From: Astragalus membranaceus
Lineage: Eukaryota; Streptophyta; Magnoliopsida; Fabales; Fabaceae
NCBI GenBank assembly: GCA_039519185.1
Contig: CM076847.1
Location: 64,307,521 to 64,371,520 of the forward strand
Direction: 5' to 3'
Length of the DNA stretch: 64,000 bases
Shown: positions 1-11,515 of the stretch, one piece after another
How the letters are laid out: each line of letters starts with the position of its first letter
How positions within the stretch are numbered: position 1 is the first letter of the stretch
The notes under the pieces: generated by a model
Told to the model about the DNA's origin: nothing
What the model saw: only the letters and a program-made list of their open reading frames with translations
Databases searched by the model: none
Position numbers and translations under genes: made by a program

Positions 1-2
1 GG

Positions 3-1975
3 TTGACTACATCGCCCGTTTTGACTTTGCCTGTTCCGGATCGACCGTTTGTAGTATATTGCGATGCTTCCAAGATGGGTTTGGGAGGTGTATTGATGCA
101 AGAGGGTAAGGTAGTAGCTTATGCGTCCAGACAGTTGAGGACCCATGAGAAGAACTACCCTACTCATGATTTAGAGCTAGCTGCAATTGTGTTTGTGCTG
201 AAAATTTGGAGGCACTATCTGTATGGTACCAGATTCGAAGTGTTTAGTGACCATAAGAGTCTGAAATACTTGTTTGATCAGAAGGAGCTAAATATGAGGC
301 AGAGACGTTGGTTAGAATTGCTGAAGGATTATGATTTCGGCTTGAACTATCACCCCGGCAAAGCTAATGTCGTGGCTGATGCTTTAAGTCGGAAGAGTTT
401 GCATATGTCGGCTATGATGGTGAAAGAGTTAGAGTTGATTGAGCAGTTTCAGGACATGAGTCTGGTTTGTGAAGTGACACCGCAGAGTGTCAGATTGGGA
501 ATGTTGAAGATTGGCAATGAATTTTTGGTTAGTGTTCGAGAAGCCCAAAAGTCAGATGTAAAGTTGGTAGACCTGTTAGTTGTGAATGATCAAGATGTGG
601 GTGGAGATTTCAAGTTAGATTCCCAAGGTGTATTGAGATTCAGAGATAGGATCTGCATTCCTGACGGTGCTGAGATGAATAGAATGATTCTTGAGGAGAG
701 CCATAGGAGCAAGTTGAGTATTCATCCAGGGGCTACGAAAATGTACCAAGATTTGAAGAAAATGTTCTGGTGGCCTGGTATGAAGAAGGATGTGGCTCAG
801 TTTGTGTATTCTTGTCTGACTTGTCAGAAGTCTAAGATTGAGCATCAGAAGCCCGCGGGGTTGATGCAACCATTGGAGATTCCGGAATGGAAATGGGATA
901 GCATTTCCATGGATTTTGTAACTGGTTTGCCAAATACAGTGAGAGGGTTTGATGCTATATGGGTGGTTGTGACAGGTTGTCAAAGTCTGCTCATTTCTTA
1001 CCAATTAATATGACTTATCCAGTTCCAAAGTTGGCAGAAATCTACATCAAGACTATTGTGAAGTTGCATGGCGTTCCGCTTAGTATTGTATCTGATAGAG
1101 ATCCGAGATTCACATCTGAATTTTGGAAAAGTTTGCAAGAAGCTTTGGGTTCTAAGTTGAGGTTGAGCTCCGCTTATCATCCGCAGACAGATGGTCAGAC
1201 GGAGAGGACTATTCAGTCGTTAGAGGACTTGTTGAGAGCATGTGTTCTTGAGCAGGGAGGTTCATGGGATTCTCATCTTTCGTTGATGGAGTTCACCTAC
1301 AACAACAGTTTTCACTCTAGTATTGGTATGGCACCGTTTGAGGCGTTGTATGGTCGGAGATGTAGGACTCCGTTGTGTTGGTATGAATCTGGGGAGAGTG
1401 CAGTGTTAGGGCCTGAGATTGTGCGAGAAACAACTGAGAAGGTAAAATTAATCCGTGAGAAGATGAAAGCGTCGCAGAGTCGACAAAAGAGCTATCATGA
1501 TAAGAGAAGGAAGGATTTAGAGTTTCAGGCCGGTGATCATGTGTTCCTGAGAGTCACTCCGGTGACTGGTGTTGGGCGTGCCTTGAAATCAAAGAAGTTA
1601 ACTCCCCGTTTCATTGGTCCGTATCAGATTACGGAGAGGGTGGGAAGTGTTGCATATAGGGTGGCTTTGCCGCCTAATCTTTCGAACTTGCATGACGTGT
1701 TTCACGTGTCACAACTTCGAAAGTATGTTCCGGACCCGTCTCATGTGATTCAGATGGATGAAGTAGAGGTGCGGGATAATCTCACTGTTGAGACTATGCC
1801 TGTGCGAATTGAAGATAGAGAAGTGAAAATTCTGAGAGGGAAGGAGATTCCTTTGGTGAAAGTGGTTTGGTTAGGAGCTGCTGGTGAGAGTATGACTTGG
1901 GAGCTGGAGAGTAAGATGCGGGAAGCATATCCGGAGTTGTTTGATTCAGGTAATTTCGAGGACGAAATATTCTAA
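3..1975 (+). pseudogene. pol polyprotein 3' part (RNase H, integrase, chromodomain), frameshifted
   Basis: The first frame (3-1013) starts in RNase H (YCDASKMGLGGVLMQ, then HDLELAAIVFVLKIWRHYLYG and FSDHKSLKYLF). It continues into the integrase zinc finger (HRSKLSIHPGATKMYQDL ... CLTCQK) and the start of the catalytic core (DSISMDFVTGLP). A one-base loss near 965-972 shifts the frame just before the conserved DRLSKSAHF segment. The rest (VSDRDPRF, YHPQTDGQTERT, the C-terminal GPYQI region and a chromodomain-like end WELESKMREAYPELF) continues in another frame to a stop at 1973-1975. The element is therefore inactive. The 5' part of pol and gag lie to the left of the window. Confidence 0.9.
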
Positions 1976-1987
1976 GTGGGGGAGAGT

Positions 1988-4538
1988 TGTAACGCCCCAA
2001 AATAATTTAATTATTTATTTAATTAAGTTATTTAAGGCTTACAATATTTATTTAATTTAATTAAATAATTCAAGGTTTAATTATTTTATTTTATTTATTA
2101 GGAGGTGTTGTCTCGGATTGAGTGGTGCGAGCAAGGGCCCGTGATCCACAATTAGGCCCGTGGCCCATTGTCTTGTCAAGGTATTCGACTCACAAGGGGT
2201 CTAGGGGTTAGTTTTCATTTTGTTACTCTATTGAAAAAAAATAAGAAAAGAAACGTAAAGGAGAGAGTAAGAAGAGAAGAGTTGCGAAGGGAAGAGGAGA
2301 AGAAGAAGAGAGGGGCGAATCACTCAAGGAGGAGGAAGGGCTTGATTGGAGTCTTGCATTTTTTCCCTTGGAGCTTGCTAGCAATTCGACTTCCATAAGG
2401 TTAGGGGGTCCTCTTTTTGTTTTTAATAGTTATGCGAATTGGATGCTTAGGGTTAGGGTTCTAGGAATAATTCCCATGAATGAATTGTGATGTTGATGAG
2501 TAAATTATAATATTGTGATGCTTGATTGTTGAATTATTATGTTGAAAATTGTATGATTGATGCTTGAGTTGTGGCTAATGCGAATTGGATACCCTATGTT
2601 TGAACATATGTCTCATTGGTGCTTACTTGTGAAATTGGGGATCATGGTGACATTTTAATAATATATATATAAATGAGTGTTTTGGTGATTTTAATTGGTG
2701 ATTGAAAGTGGAAAATTCTGTTTTTGGAGGTTCCTAGGCGCCTTGGGCGCCATATGTGTGTTGCTGAATTTCTGTGTTGTGCGCCATAGTCATGGGCGCC
2801 AGGCGCCCAGCAGTGTGCTGCGCCAGTTTTTTTTCAAATTCTGTTGCCCCTGTGTTGCCATTCTGTGTCACTGTGTTGCTGTGCCTGTTGCCCCTGTGTT
2901 GCCATTCTGTGTCACTGTGCTGCCAGTTTTGGCGCTTGTTGCTTGAGTCATGGGCGCCAAGGGCCCCAATGTCTTGGTGATAGTTTTGTAAAAGTTGTTT
3001 TCAGGTTTTCATATTCAGGTAAAATGGCTCATGAAAAATGATTTTGGGCAACAAAAGAGTTGAGTTGCGTATTTTCACTAGGTGCCTAGTGCATGGGCGC
3101 CAAAAATGATGTTCAGTTTTTGATGAAATTTTCATTGGGTTTTCATGTTCTGAGCAATTGGCTCGTGTAAAATCAAATTCGAAGAAAAATTAGTTTTGTT
3201 GCATGTTGGCCTTAGGCGCCTAGTGCCTGGGCGCCGTGTTGCTGTGCTGGGCGCAATGCGCCTGTGCGCGCACTGTTTCCTGGGCGCCTAGCGCCTGTGC
3301 GCGTGTTGTTCCTGGGCGCCAAGCGCCCATGCGCCTGTGCGTGTTGCCTCTCCTGGGCGCCAGCGCCCATGCGCCAAATTTTTGTGTTGCTCCTGGGCGC
3401 CCAGCGCCCTGCGCCAAGTTCTGTGTTGCCCCTGGGCGCCCAGCGCCCATGCGCCAGTTCCAGGATGTCTAAGTATTTTTCCTATTTTGTTTTTAATGTA
3501 ACTTTTGACTCGGTTATCCAAATTTAACGGTTCAAAATGCGTTTCGAAGCTAATTTCAGTGTCTATCCAATTGTTCCAATTTTATGCAAAAATAAATTAT
3601 TTTACTGGTGTTTCTGGGCTGATGGTGTTCAAGTACCCAAATGGCTATTTTTACCCACTTTCCCTATGTCGTGTCAATATCCTAAGTTGGTCTATTTGAA
3701 TTGGTGTTGGTGTGAGTGGTGGGCTGAATTGGTGAGTGCGATAAGGTGAGATTGGTGAGCAGAGGCTTCGGCCTAATTTTAATTTGGTGAGCTGATTAAT
3801 GCACTATGGTGAGATTAGAAATTAAAATGGTGGATTGATTGAATTGTGGTGTGTTGTGATGCATTCTCCATAACACCTCATGAAACATGTGCATTATTGG
3901 TGAGCAGAGGCTTCGGCCTAGTTTTATTTGGTGAGCAGAGGCTACGGCCTATTTGTATTTGGTGACGGATTTGACATGCATGTTCCCGTGGAGTTTGGGT
4001 TGCATTACATGCATAATCATATATTGTGTAGTGCTGTTTGGAAATAGAATGTTGATGTGATTGTTCCCATTGTTGTGCATTGGTGTGCCTGGTTTCCTTT
4101 TTCCTATGCAGTGCTTGATTCCCATATGTTATTAATTATGAAAAGAGACTCACCCTACTGCTTTTATGTTGCTTCTTATGTCGGCAACGTGCAGGTAATA
4201 ACGAGTGAAGGATTCCTTTATGCCTTCGTCTGGTAGGAAGTGTCACGCTCTGATACGTAGCACCAGGGGGGGGGGGGTGTCCTATGTTTATGCATTATTT
4301 TTCCTAAAACTGTTAGATTTGATTGGTGATGTATTGGTTTTAAATTTTAGAACTCATATTTATTCCGCTGCTGGTGGTGATTGGATTTAGTTGATGCGAA
4401 CTAAACATTTTTCTTATGGTGTTATGTATCTTGATATTTAAGGAGTAAGTGTAGCACTCGCTTGAATCGTTTTCAAAAAAAAAAAAAAAGACTCTGATTT
4501 TATTTAAAAAGTAAAGTTACTAGAAAGGGGGTGTTACA
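1988..4538 (+). repeat. 3' LTR of the left Tekay/Del element
   Basis: The LTR runs from TGTAACGCCCC to GTGTTACA and is preceded by the polypurine tract GTGGGGGAGAG. Inside are a purine-rich tract (about 2228-2340), a dense GGCGCC cluster (2736-3470), three copies of a GTGAGCAGAGGC-type motif (about 3756-3950), a G-run at 4267-4276 and an A-run near 4476. The general plan (purine tract, GGCGCC block, repeat block, CTCACCC ... GCAGGT near the end) matches the three minus-strand LTRs at 24344-34362. That suggests one family. Confidence 0.88.
2736..3470. repeat. GGCGCC-rich block inside the LTR
   Basis: The six-base palindrome GGCGCC, usually within TGGGCGCC or CTAGGCGCC, recurs many times here and is densest at 3210-3450. 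The same kind of block occurs in the minus-strand LTRs near 25400-25890, 29080-29720 and 32970-33610. Open frames across the block on both strands are low-complexity and are not considered genes. Confidence 0.8.
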
Positions 4539-4842
4539 GTGAGCACACATTTTTCTTTAAAAAGATGGCACAAACCCTTACTAACATTAGCTGAAAGTTG
4601 AGCTTCTGATAAATATTCTTGTCAGGTTTCACTTATATATGCTATATGAATGTAGAGACTATATAACTTATTGGGTGCAGCACCATCTTGTACCTAGTTT
4701 TCAATTTTCAAACTATTTTGCTATATGAATGTATAAACATCGTGATTATTCAAAGCCAAGTACACTATTTTGTCTTGTAAAAAAAAATCAAAACATACAG
4801 TTTTGTCCAATATCATAATAGTAAGAAACTTTGAACTAGCCT

Positions 4843-4971
4843 TGTAGAGTCCTCAATGAAGAGAACTCTTTCAAAAAGTACCATACGCCACTTGTAGTGA
4901 AGAACACACGGTATTCTTTAGTAAAAGGCGAAAGAATAGTTCGCTATGTGCTCATCACATGGCTCCGTGAT
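4843..4971 (-). ncRNA. U5: U5 snRNA copy 1
   Basis: The invariant loop CTTTCGCCTTTTACTAAAG is intact, and so are the 3' hairpin, the TATAAATA box (about 5001) and the upstream sequence element at 5034-5044. Two adjacent changes lie between the Sm-type site and the stem (TACCATACGCC on the plus strand). The same changes occur in copy 7, so these two are close relatives. The 3' box follows at about 4831-4844. Confidence 0.88.
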
Positions 4972-5514
4972 CTGTTTAGCGAGAGGTCCTTCATATTTAT
5001 AGCCTAAGAAGCTTGTTTTTATGTATTCTTCACCGATGTGGGACTTAAGTAGAAACATATGTATGCTCCCCAACCCACTCACCCGGGCCTTCTCTTTCTC
5101 TTCATCCTTCTTCACCCACCCATTCAATATGACTGCTAAGTCTTTTCTTCTCACTTCCATATTTTTCAACATTTCAATACTTGCAATAAATAGACTTAAA
5201 GTTCTAAGGGTGAGCACACATTTTTCCTTAAACAAAATGGCAAAAACCCTTATTAACATTTGCTGAAAATTGAACTTCTGATAAATATTCTTGTCATGTT
5301 TCACTCATATATGTTATATGAATGTAGAGACTATATAACTTATTGGTTGCAGTACCATTTTGTACCTAGTTTTCAATTTTCATACTATTTTGCTATATGA
5401 ATGTATAGATATCATGATTATTTTAAGTAAAATATATTATTTTGTCTTGTAAAAAAAAATCAAAACATACAATTTTGTCCAATATCATAATAGTAACAAA
5501 TTTTGAACGAGCCT

Positions 5515-5643
5515 TGCAGAGTCGTCAATGAAGAGAACTCTTTCAGAAAGTAGCGTCTGCCACTTGTAGTGAAGAACACACGGTATTCTTTAATAAAAGG
5601 CAAAGGAATAGTTCGCTATGTACTCATCACACGGCTCTGTGAA
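5515..5643 (-). pseudogene. U5 snRNA copy 2, mutated
   Basis: The loop carries several substitutions (TTTGCC for TTCGCC and ATTAAAG for ACTAAAG), and one arm of the 3' hairpin is changed. The TATA position reads TTCAAAAA. The upstream element at 5706-5716 has one change (GTCCCACGTCG). It is probably a U5 pseudogene. Confidence 0.82.
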
Positions 5644-6190
5644 TTGTTTAGCGAGAGGTCCTTCATTTTTGAAGCCTAAGCAGCTTGTTTTTGTGTATTC
5701 TTCATCGACGTGGGACTTAAGTAGAAACATATGTAAGCGCCCAAACCCACTCGCCCGAGCCTTCTCTTTCTCCTCATCCTTCTTCATCCACTCATTACGT
5801 TTGGACTGCTAAGTCTTTTCTTCTCACTTCCATATTTTTTCAACATTTCAATACTTGCAATAAATAGACTTAAAGTCCAAAGGGTTAGCACACATTTTTC
5901 TTTAAACCAAATGGCACAAACCCTTACTAACTTTTGCTGAAAATTGAACTTCTGATAAATGTTCTTGTCATGTTTCACTTATATATGCTATATGAATGTA
6001 GAGACTAGATAACTTATTGGTTGCAGTACCATTTTGTACCTAGTTTTCAATTTTCATACTATTTTGCTATATGAATGTATAGATATCGTGATTATTCTAA
6101 GTCAAGTATACTATTTTGTCTTGTCAAAAAAAAAATTAAAAGATACAATTTTGTCCAATATCGTAATAGTAAGAAACTTTGAACTAGCCT

Positions 6191-6319
6191 TGCAGAGTCC
6201 TCAATGGAGAGAACTCTATCAAAAAGTAGCGCATGCCACTTGTATTGAAGAACACACGGTATTTTTTAGTAAAAGGCGAAGGAATAGTTCGCTATGTGCT
6301 CATCACATGGCTCCGTGAT
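6191..6319 (-). pseudogene. U5 snRNA copy 3, altered loop stem
   Basis: The loop core CGCCTTTTAC is intact, but both flanking stem ends are changed (CCTTCG and TAAAA), which weakens the loop-closing helix. The promoter looks intact: TATAAATA, and the upstream element at 6383-6393. The Sm-flanking hairpin arm also has a change. It could still be transcribed. Confidence 0.78.
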
Positions 6320-6859
6320 TTGTTTAGCGAGAGGTCCTTCATATTTATAGGCTAAGCAGATTGTTTTTTGTGTATTCTTCATCGATGTGGGACTTAAGTA
6401 GAAACATATGTAGGCGGCCAAACCCACTCTCCTGAGCCTTCTCTTTCTCCTCATCCTTCTTCACCCACCCATTACGTTATGATTGCTATGTCTTTTCATC
6501 TCCCTTCCATATTTTTCAACATTTCAATGCTTGCAATAAATAGACTTAAAGGCCTACGGGTGAGCACACATTTTTCCTTAAACAAAATGGCACAAACCCT
6601 TACTAACATTTGCTGAAAATTGAACTTCTGTTAAATGTTCTTGTCATGTTTCTCTTATATATGCTATATGAATGTAGAGACTATATAACTTATTGGTTGA
6701 AGTACCATTTTGTACCTAGTTTTCAATTTTCATACTATTTTGCTATATGAATGTATAAACATCATGATCATGATTATTCTAAGTCACGTATACTAGTTTG
6801 TCTTGTCAAAAAAAAATCACAACATACAGTTTTGTCCAATATCATAATAGTAAGAAACA

Positions 6860-6873
6860 TTGAACTAGCCTTG
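6860..6873 (-). terminator. Plant snRNA 3' box of U5 copy 4
   Basis: On the minus strand the sequence is CA, then five bases, then AGTTCAA. This fits the plant snRNA 3'-end signal CA-N(3-10)-AGTNNAA. It lies directly after the 3' hairpin and recurs in nearly all units, often as CAAGGCTAGTTCAAAG. Confidence 0.82.
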
Positions 6874-7000
6874 CAGAGTCCTCAATGAAGAGAACTCTTT
6901 CAAAAAGTAGCGTATGCCATTTGTATTGAAGAACACACGGTATTCTTTAGTAAAAGGCGAAAGAATAGTTCGCTATGTGCTCATCACATGGCTCCGTGAT
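6872..7000 (-). ncRNA. U5: U5 snRNA copy 4 (reference copy)
   Basis: U5 is the core RNA of the spliceosomal U5 snRNP; its loop contacts exon ends during splicing. Visible on the minus strand are the 5' stem (GGAGCCATGTGATGAGCACA, which pairs with a 3' strand ending AAATGGC), the invariant 19-nt loop, a U-rich Sm-type site ACTTTTTGA and a 3' hairpin (AGAGTTCTC / GAGGACTCT). The 5' end is set at A of ATCACGG, 30 nt from the TATA box; it could lie about 7 nt further in. The upstream element is at 7063-7073 and the 3' box at 6860-6873. It is one of the copies with every element intact. Confidence 0.92.
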
Positions 7001-7020
7001 TTGTTCAGCGAGAGGTCCTT

Positions 7021-7073
7021 CATATTTATAGCCTAAGCTGCTTGTTTTTATCTATTCTTCATCGATGTGGGAC
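7021..7073 (-). promoter_or_regulatory. U5 promoter of copy 4: upstream sequence element and TATA box
   Basis: On the minus strand GTCCCACATCG (7073-7063) matches the plant snRNA upstream sequence element RTCCCACATCG. TATAAATA starts at 7030, and 32 nt separate the two. Plant snRNA genes read by RNA polymerase II have about four helical turns between these elements, while the polymerase III class (U3, U6) has about three. The spacing here therefore predicts polymerase II, as expected for U5. This promoter stands for the same layout in the other units. Confidence 0.88.
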
Positions 7074-7548
7074 TAAAGTAGAAACATATGTATGCGCCCC
7101 AACTCACTCACCTGAGCCTTCTCTTTCTCCTCATCCTTCTTCACCCACCCATTACGTTATGACAGCCAAGGCTTTTCTTCTCACTTCCTTATTTTTCAAC
7201 ATTTCAATACTTGCAATAAATAGACTTAAAGTCCTAAGGGTGAGCACATATTTTTCCATAAAATTGGCTCAAACCCTTACTAACATTAGCTGAAAGTTGA
7301 GCTTCTGATAAATATTCTTGTCAGGTTTCACTAATATATGCTATATGAATGTAGAGACTATATAACTTATTGGTTGCAGTACCATTTTGTACCTAGTTTT
7401 CAATTTTCATACTATTTTGCTATATGAATGTATAAACATCGTGATCATGATTATGATAAGTCAAGTATACTATTTTGTCTAGTCAAAAAAAAATTAAAAC
7501 ATATAGTTTTATCCAATATCATAATAGTAAGAAACTTTGAACTAGCCT

Positions 7549-7677
7549 TGAAGAGTCCTCAATGAAGAGAACTCTTTCAAAAAGTAGCGTATGCCACTTG
7601 TATTGAAGAACACACGGTATTCTTTAGTAAAAGGCGAAAGAATAGTTCGCTTTGTGCTCTTCACATGGCTCCGTGAA
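7549..7677 (-). ncRNA. U5: U5 snRNA copy 5
   Basis: The loop is intact. The TATAAATA box and the upstream element (7740-7750) are intact. Small changes occur in the 5' stem (TTTGTGCTCT on the plus strand) and in the CA of the 3' box. Confidence 0.86.
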
Positions 7678-8219
7678 TTGTTTAGCGAGAGGTCCTTCGT
7701 ATTTATAGCCTAAGCAGCTTGTTTTTATCTATTCTTCATCGATGTGGGACTTATGTAGAAACATATGTATGCCCCCAACTCACTCACCTGAGCCTTCTCT
7801 TTCTCCTCATCCTTCTTCACCCACCCATTATGTTATGACTGCTAAGTCTTTTCTTCTCACTTCCATATTTTTCAACATTTCAATACTTGCAATAAATAGA
7901 CTTAAAATCCTAAGGGTGAACACACATTTTTCCTCAAAAAAATGGCACAAACCCTTACAAACATTAGCTGAAAATTGAGCTTTTGATAAATATTCTTGTC
8001 ATCTTTCACTTTTATATGCTATGAATGTAGAGACTACATAACTTATTGGTTGCAGTACCATCTTGTACATAGTTTTCAATTTTCATACTATTTTGCTATA
8101 TGAATGTATAAACATCATGATTATTCTAAGTCAAGTATACTATTTTGTCTTGTCAAAAAAAAAATCAAAACATACAATTTTGTCCAGTATCATACTAGTA
8201 AGAAATTTTGAACTATCCT

Positions 8220-8348
8220 TGCATGGTCCTCAATGAAGAGAACTCTTTCGAAAAGCAACGTATGCCACTTGTAGTGAACAACACACGGTATTCTTTAGTA
8301 AAAGGCGAGTGAATAGTTCGCTATGTGCTCATCACATGGCTCAGTGAC
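8220..8348 (-). pseudogene. U5 snRNA copy 6, mutated
   Basis: The loop stem is changed (CACTCGCC), the U-tract flank of the Sm-type site reads TTTTCGAA, and the 3' hairpin and 5' end have substitutions. The upstream element at 8410-8420 has one change (GTCCCATATCG). Confidence 0.82.
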
Positions 8349-8888
8349 TTGTTCAGAGAGAGGTCCTTCATTTTATAGCCTAAGTAGCTTGATATTGTGT
8401 ATACTTCATCGATATGGGACTTAAGTAGAAACATATGTAGGCGCCCGAACCCACTCTCCTGAGCCTTCTCTTTCTCCTCATCCTTCTTAACCCACCCATT
8501 ACGTTATCACTGCTAAGTCTTTTCTTCTCACTTCCATATTTTTCAACATTTCAATAGTTGCAATAAATAGACTTAAAGTCCTAAGGGTGAGCACACATTT
8601 TTCTTTAAAAAAATGGCACAAACCCTTACTAACATTAGCTGAAAGTTGAGCTTCTGATAAATATTATTGTCAGGTTTCACTTATATATGCTATATGAATG
8701 TAGAGACTATATAACTTATTGGGTGCAGCACCATCTTGTACCTAGTTTTCAATTTTCAAACTATTTTGCTATATGAATGTATAAACATCGTGATTATTCA
8801 AAGCAAGTACACTATTTTGTCTTGTAAAAAAAATCAAAACATACAGTTTTGTCCAATATCATAATAGTAAGAAACTTTGAACTAGCCT

Positions 8889-9017
8889 TGCAGAGTCCTC
8901 AATGAAGAGAACTCTTTCAAAAAGTACCATACGCCACTTGTAGTGAAGAACACACGGTATTCTTTAGTAAAAGGCGAAAGCATAGTTTGCTATGTGCTCA
9001 TCACATGGCTCCGTGAT
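8889..9017 (-). ncRNA. U5: U5 snRNA copy 7
   Basis: Loop, TATAAATA box, upstream element (9080-9090) and 3' hairpin are intact. It shares the TACCATACGCC change with copy 1, so copies 1 and 7 probably arose by amplification of one unit. Confidence 0.87.
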
Positions 9018-9495
9018 CTGTTTAGCGAGAGGTCCTTCATATTTATAGCCTAAGAAGCTTGTTTTTATGTATTCTTCACCGATGTGGGACTTAAGTAGAA
9101 ACATATGTATGCGCCCCAACTCACTCACCTGAGCCTTCTCTTTCTCCTCATCCTTCTTCACCCACCCATTACGTTATGACAGCCAAGGCTTTTCTTCTCA
9201 CTTCCTTATTTTTCAACATTTCAATACTTGCAATAAATAGACTTAAAGTCCTAAGGGTGAGCACACATTTTTCCTTAAAAAATGGCACACAGTCCTATGA
9301 GTGTAGAGACTATATAACTTATTGGGTGCAGCACCATCTTGTACCTAGTATTCAATTTTCATACTACTTTGCTATATGAATGTATAAACATCATGATTAT
9401 TCTAAGTCAAGTATACTATTTTGTCTTGTCAAAAAAAAAATCAAAACCTACAGTTTTGTCCAATATCATAATAGTAAGAAACTTTGAACTAGCCT

Positions 9496-9624
9496 TGCAG
9501 AGTCCTCATTAAAGAGAACTCTTTCAGAAAGAAACGTATGCCACTTGTAGTGAATAACACACGGTATTCTTTAGGAAAAGGCGAAAGAATAGTTCGCTAT
9601 GTGCTCATCACATGGCTCCGTGAT
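9496..9624 (-). pseudogene. U5 snRNA copy 8, loop mutated
   Basis: The loop reads CTTTTCCTAAAG in place of CTTTTACTAAAG. TATA box and upstream element (9687-9697) look intact. The spacer to the left lacks about 65 bp, giving the shortest period in the array (607 bp). Its promoter-side half is nearly identical to that of copy 19, which marks the left edge of the 7.36-kb duplication. Confidence 0.82.
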
Positions 9625-10169
9625 TTGTTTCGCGAGAGGTCCTTCATATTTATAGCCTAAGCAGCTTGTTTTTATCTATTCTTCATCGATGTGGGACTTA
9701 AGTAGAAACATATGTATGCGCCCCAACTCACTCACCTGAGCCTTCTCTTTCTCCTCATCCTTCTTCACCCACCCATTACGTTATTACTGCTAAGTCTTTT
9801 CTTCTCACTTCCATATTTTCCAACATTTCAATACTTTCAATAAATAGACTTGAAGTCCTAAGGGTGAGCAGACAGCTTTCTTTAAAAAAATGGCACAAAC
9901 CCTTCCTAACATTAGCTAAAAACTGAGCTTATGATAAATATTCTTGTCATGTTTCACTTACATGTGCTATGATTGTAGAGACTATATAACCTATTGGTTG
10001 CAGTACCATATTGTACCTAGTTTTCAATTTTCATACTATTTAGCTATAAGAATGTATAAACATCATGATTATTCTAAGTCAAGTATACTATTTTGTCTTG
10101 TCAAAAAAAAAAAATCAAAACATACAGTTTTGTCCAATGTCATAATTGTAAAAAACTTTGAACTAGCCT

Positions 10170-10298
10170 TGCAGAGTCCTCAATGAGGAGAACTCTTTCA
10201 AAAAGTAGCGTATGCCACTTGTAGTGAAGAACACACGGTATTCTTTAGTAAAAGGTGAAAGAATAGTTCGCTATGTGCTCATCACATGGCTCCGTGAT
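10170..10298 (-). pseudogene. U5 snRNA copy 9, loop mutated
   Basis: One base of the invariant loop is changed (TTTCACC for TTTCGCC). The TATA position is TTCAAAAA and the upstream element at 10361-10371 begins CTCCCACATCG. It corresponds to copy 20 at an offset of 7357 bp; copy 20 has the canonical loop, so this change is recent. Confidence 0.82.
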
Positions 10299-10844
10299 TT
10301 GTTCAGCGAGAGGTCCTTCATTTTTGAAGCCTAAGCAGCTTGTTTTTGTGTATTCTTCATCGATGTGGGAGTTAAGTAGAAACATATGTAGGCGCCCAAA
10401 CCCAGTATCCTGAGCCTTCTCTTTCTCCTCATCCTTCTTCACCCACCCATTACATTATGACTGCTAAGTCTTTTCTTCTCACTTACATGTTTTTCAACAT
10501 TTCAATACTTGCAATAAATAGACTTAAAGTCCTAAGGGTGAGCACACATTTTTCCAAAAACAAAATGGCACAAACCCTTACTAAGATTTGCTGAAAATTG
10601 AACTACTGATAAATGTTCTTGTCATGTTTCATTAATATATGCTATATGAATGTAGAGACTATATAACTTATTGGTTGCAGTACCATTTTGTTCCTAGTTT
10701 TCAATTTTCATACTATTTTGCTATCTGAATGTATAGATATCATGATTATTCAATGTCAAGTATACTATTTTGTCTTGTCAAAAAAAAAATTAAAACACAT
10801 AGTTTTGTCCAACATCATAATAGTAAGAAACTCTGAACTAGCCT

Positions 10845-10973
10845 TGCAGAGTCCTCAGTGAAAATAACTTTTTCAAAAAGTAGCGTATGACACTTGCAGT
10901 GAAGAACACACGACATTCTTTAGTAAAAGGCGAAAGAATAGTTTGCTATGTGCTCATCACATGGCTCCGTGAT
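10845..10973 (-). ncRNA. U5: U5 snRNA copy 10
   Basis: The loop is intact, TATAAAAA is present and the upstream element is at 11038-11048. The 3' hairpin is weakened by changes in both arms. It corresponds to copy 21. Confidence 0.8.
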
Positions 10974-11515
10974 TTGTTCAGCGAGAGTTCCTTCATTTTT
11001 ATAGCCTAAATAGCTTGTTTTTTTGTGTTTTCTTCATCGATGTGGGACTTAAGTAGAAACAAAGGTATGCGCGCAAACCCACTCACTTGAGTCTTCTGTT
11101 TCTCCTCATCCTTCTTCACCCACCCATTACGTTATGACGGCTAAGTCTTTTCTTCCCACTTCCATATTTTTCAACATTTAAATACTTGCAATAAATAGAT
11201 TTAAAGTCCTAAGGATGAGCACACAGTTTTCCTTAAAAAAATGGCACAAACCCTTACTAACACTAGCTGAAAATTGAGCTTCTGATAAAAATTCTTGTCA
11301 TGTTTCACTTATATATGCTTTGAATGTAGAGACTATATAACTTATTGGTTGCAGTGACATCTTGTACCTAGTTTTCAATTTTCAAACTATTTTTCTATAT
11401 GAATATATAAACATCATGATTATTCTAAGTCAAGTATACTATTTTGTCTAGTTAAAAAAATCAAAACATACAGTTTTGTCCAATATCATAATAGTAAGAA
11501 ACTTTGAACTAGCCT

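Larger units (their letters stand above)
1..4538 (+). mobile_element. Ty3/gypsy chromovirus (Tekay/Del type), right-hand part only
   Basis: The window opens inside the pol gene of an LTR retrotransposon. Visible in order are RNase H, integrase, a chromodomain-like tail, a polypurine tract (about 1974-1987) and a complete 3' LTR. The LTR is 2.55 kb, starts TGTAACGCCCC and ends GTGTTACA. The long LTR, the integrase type and the chromodomain-like end fit the Tekay/Del chromoviruses. The element ends exactly where the U5 array begins, so GTGAG at 4539-4543 is the likely right target duplication. The left LTR lies outside the window. Confidence 0.9.

Noticed and set aside
3220..3527. Open frames rich in GAQ/GRP and CAPM residues on both strands.
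   Set aside because: They are produced by the GGCGCC palindromes in the LTR and have no support.
6872..7000. U6 or another polymerase III snRNA gene.
   Set aside because: The loop is that of U5, there is an Sm-type site, and the upstream element-to-TATA distance is 32 nt, the polymerase II spacing.
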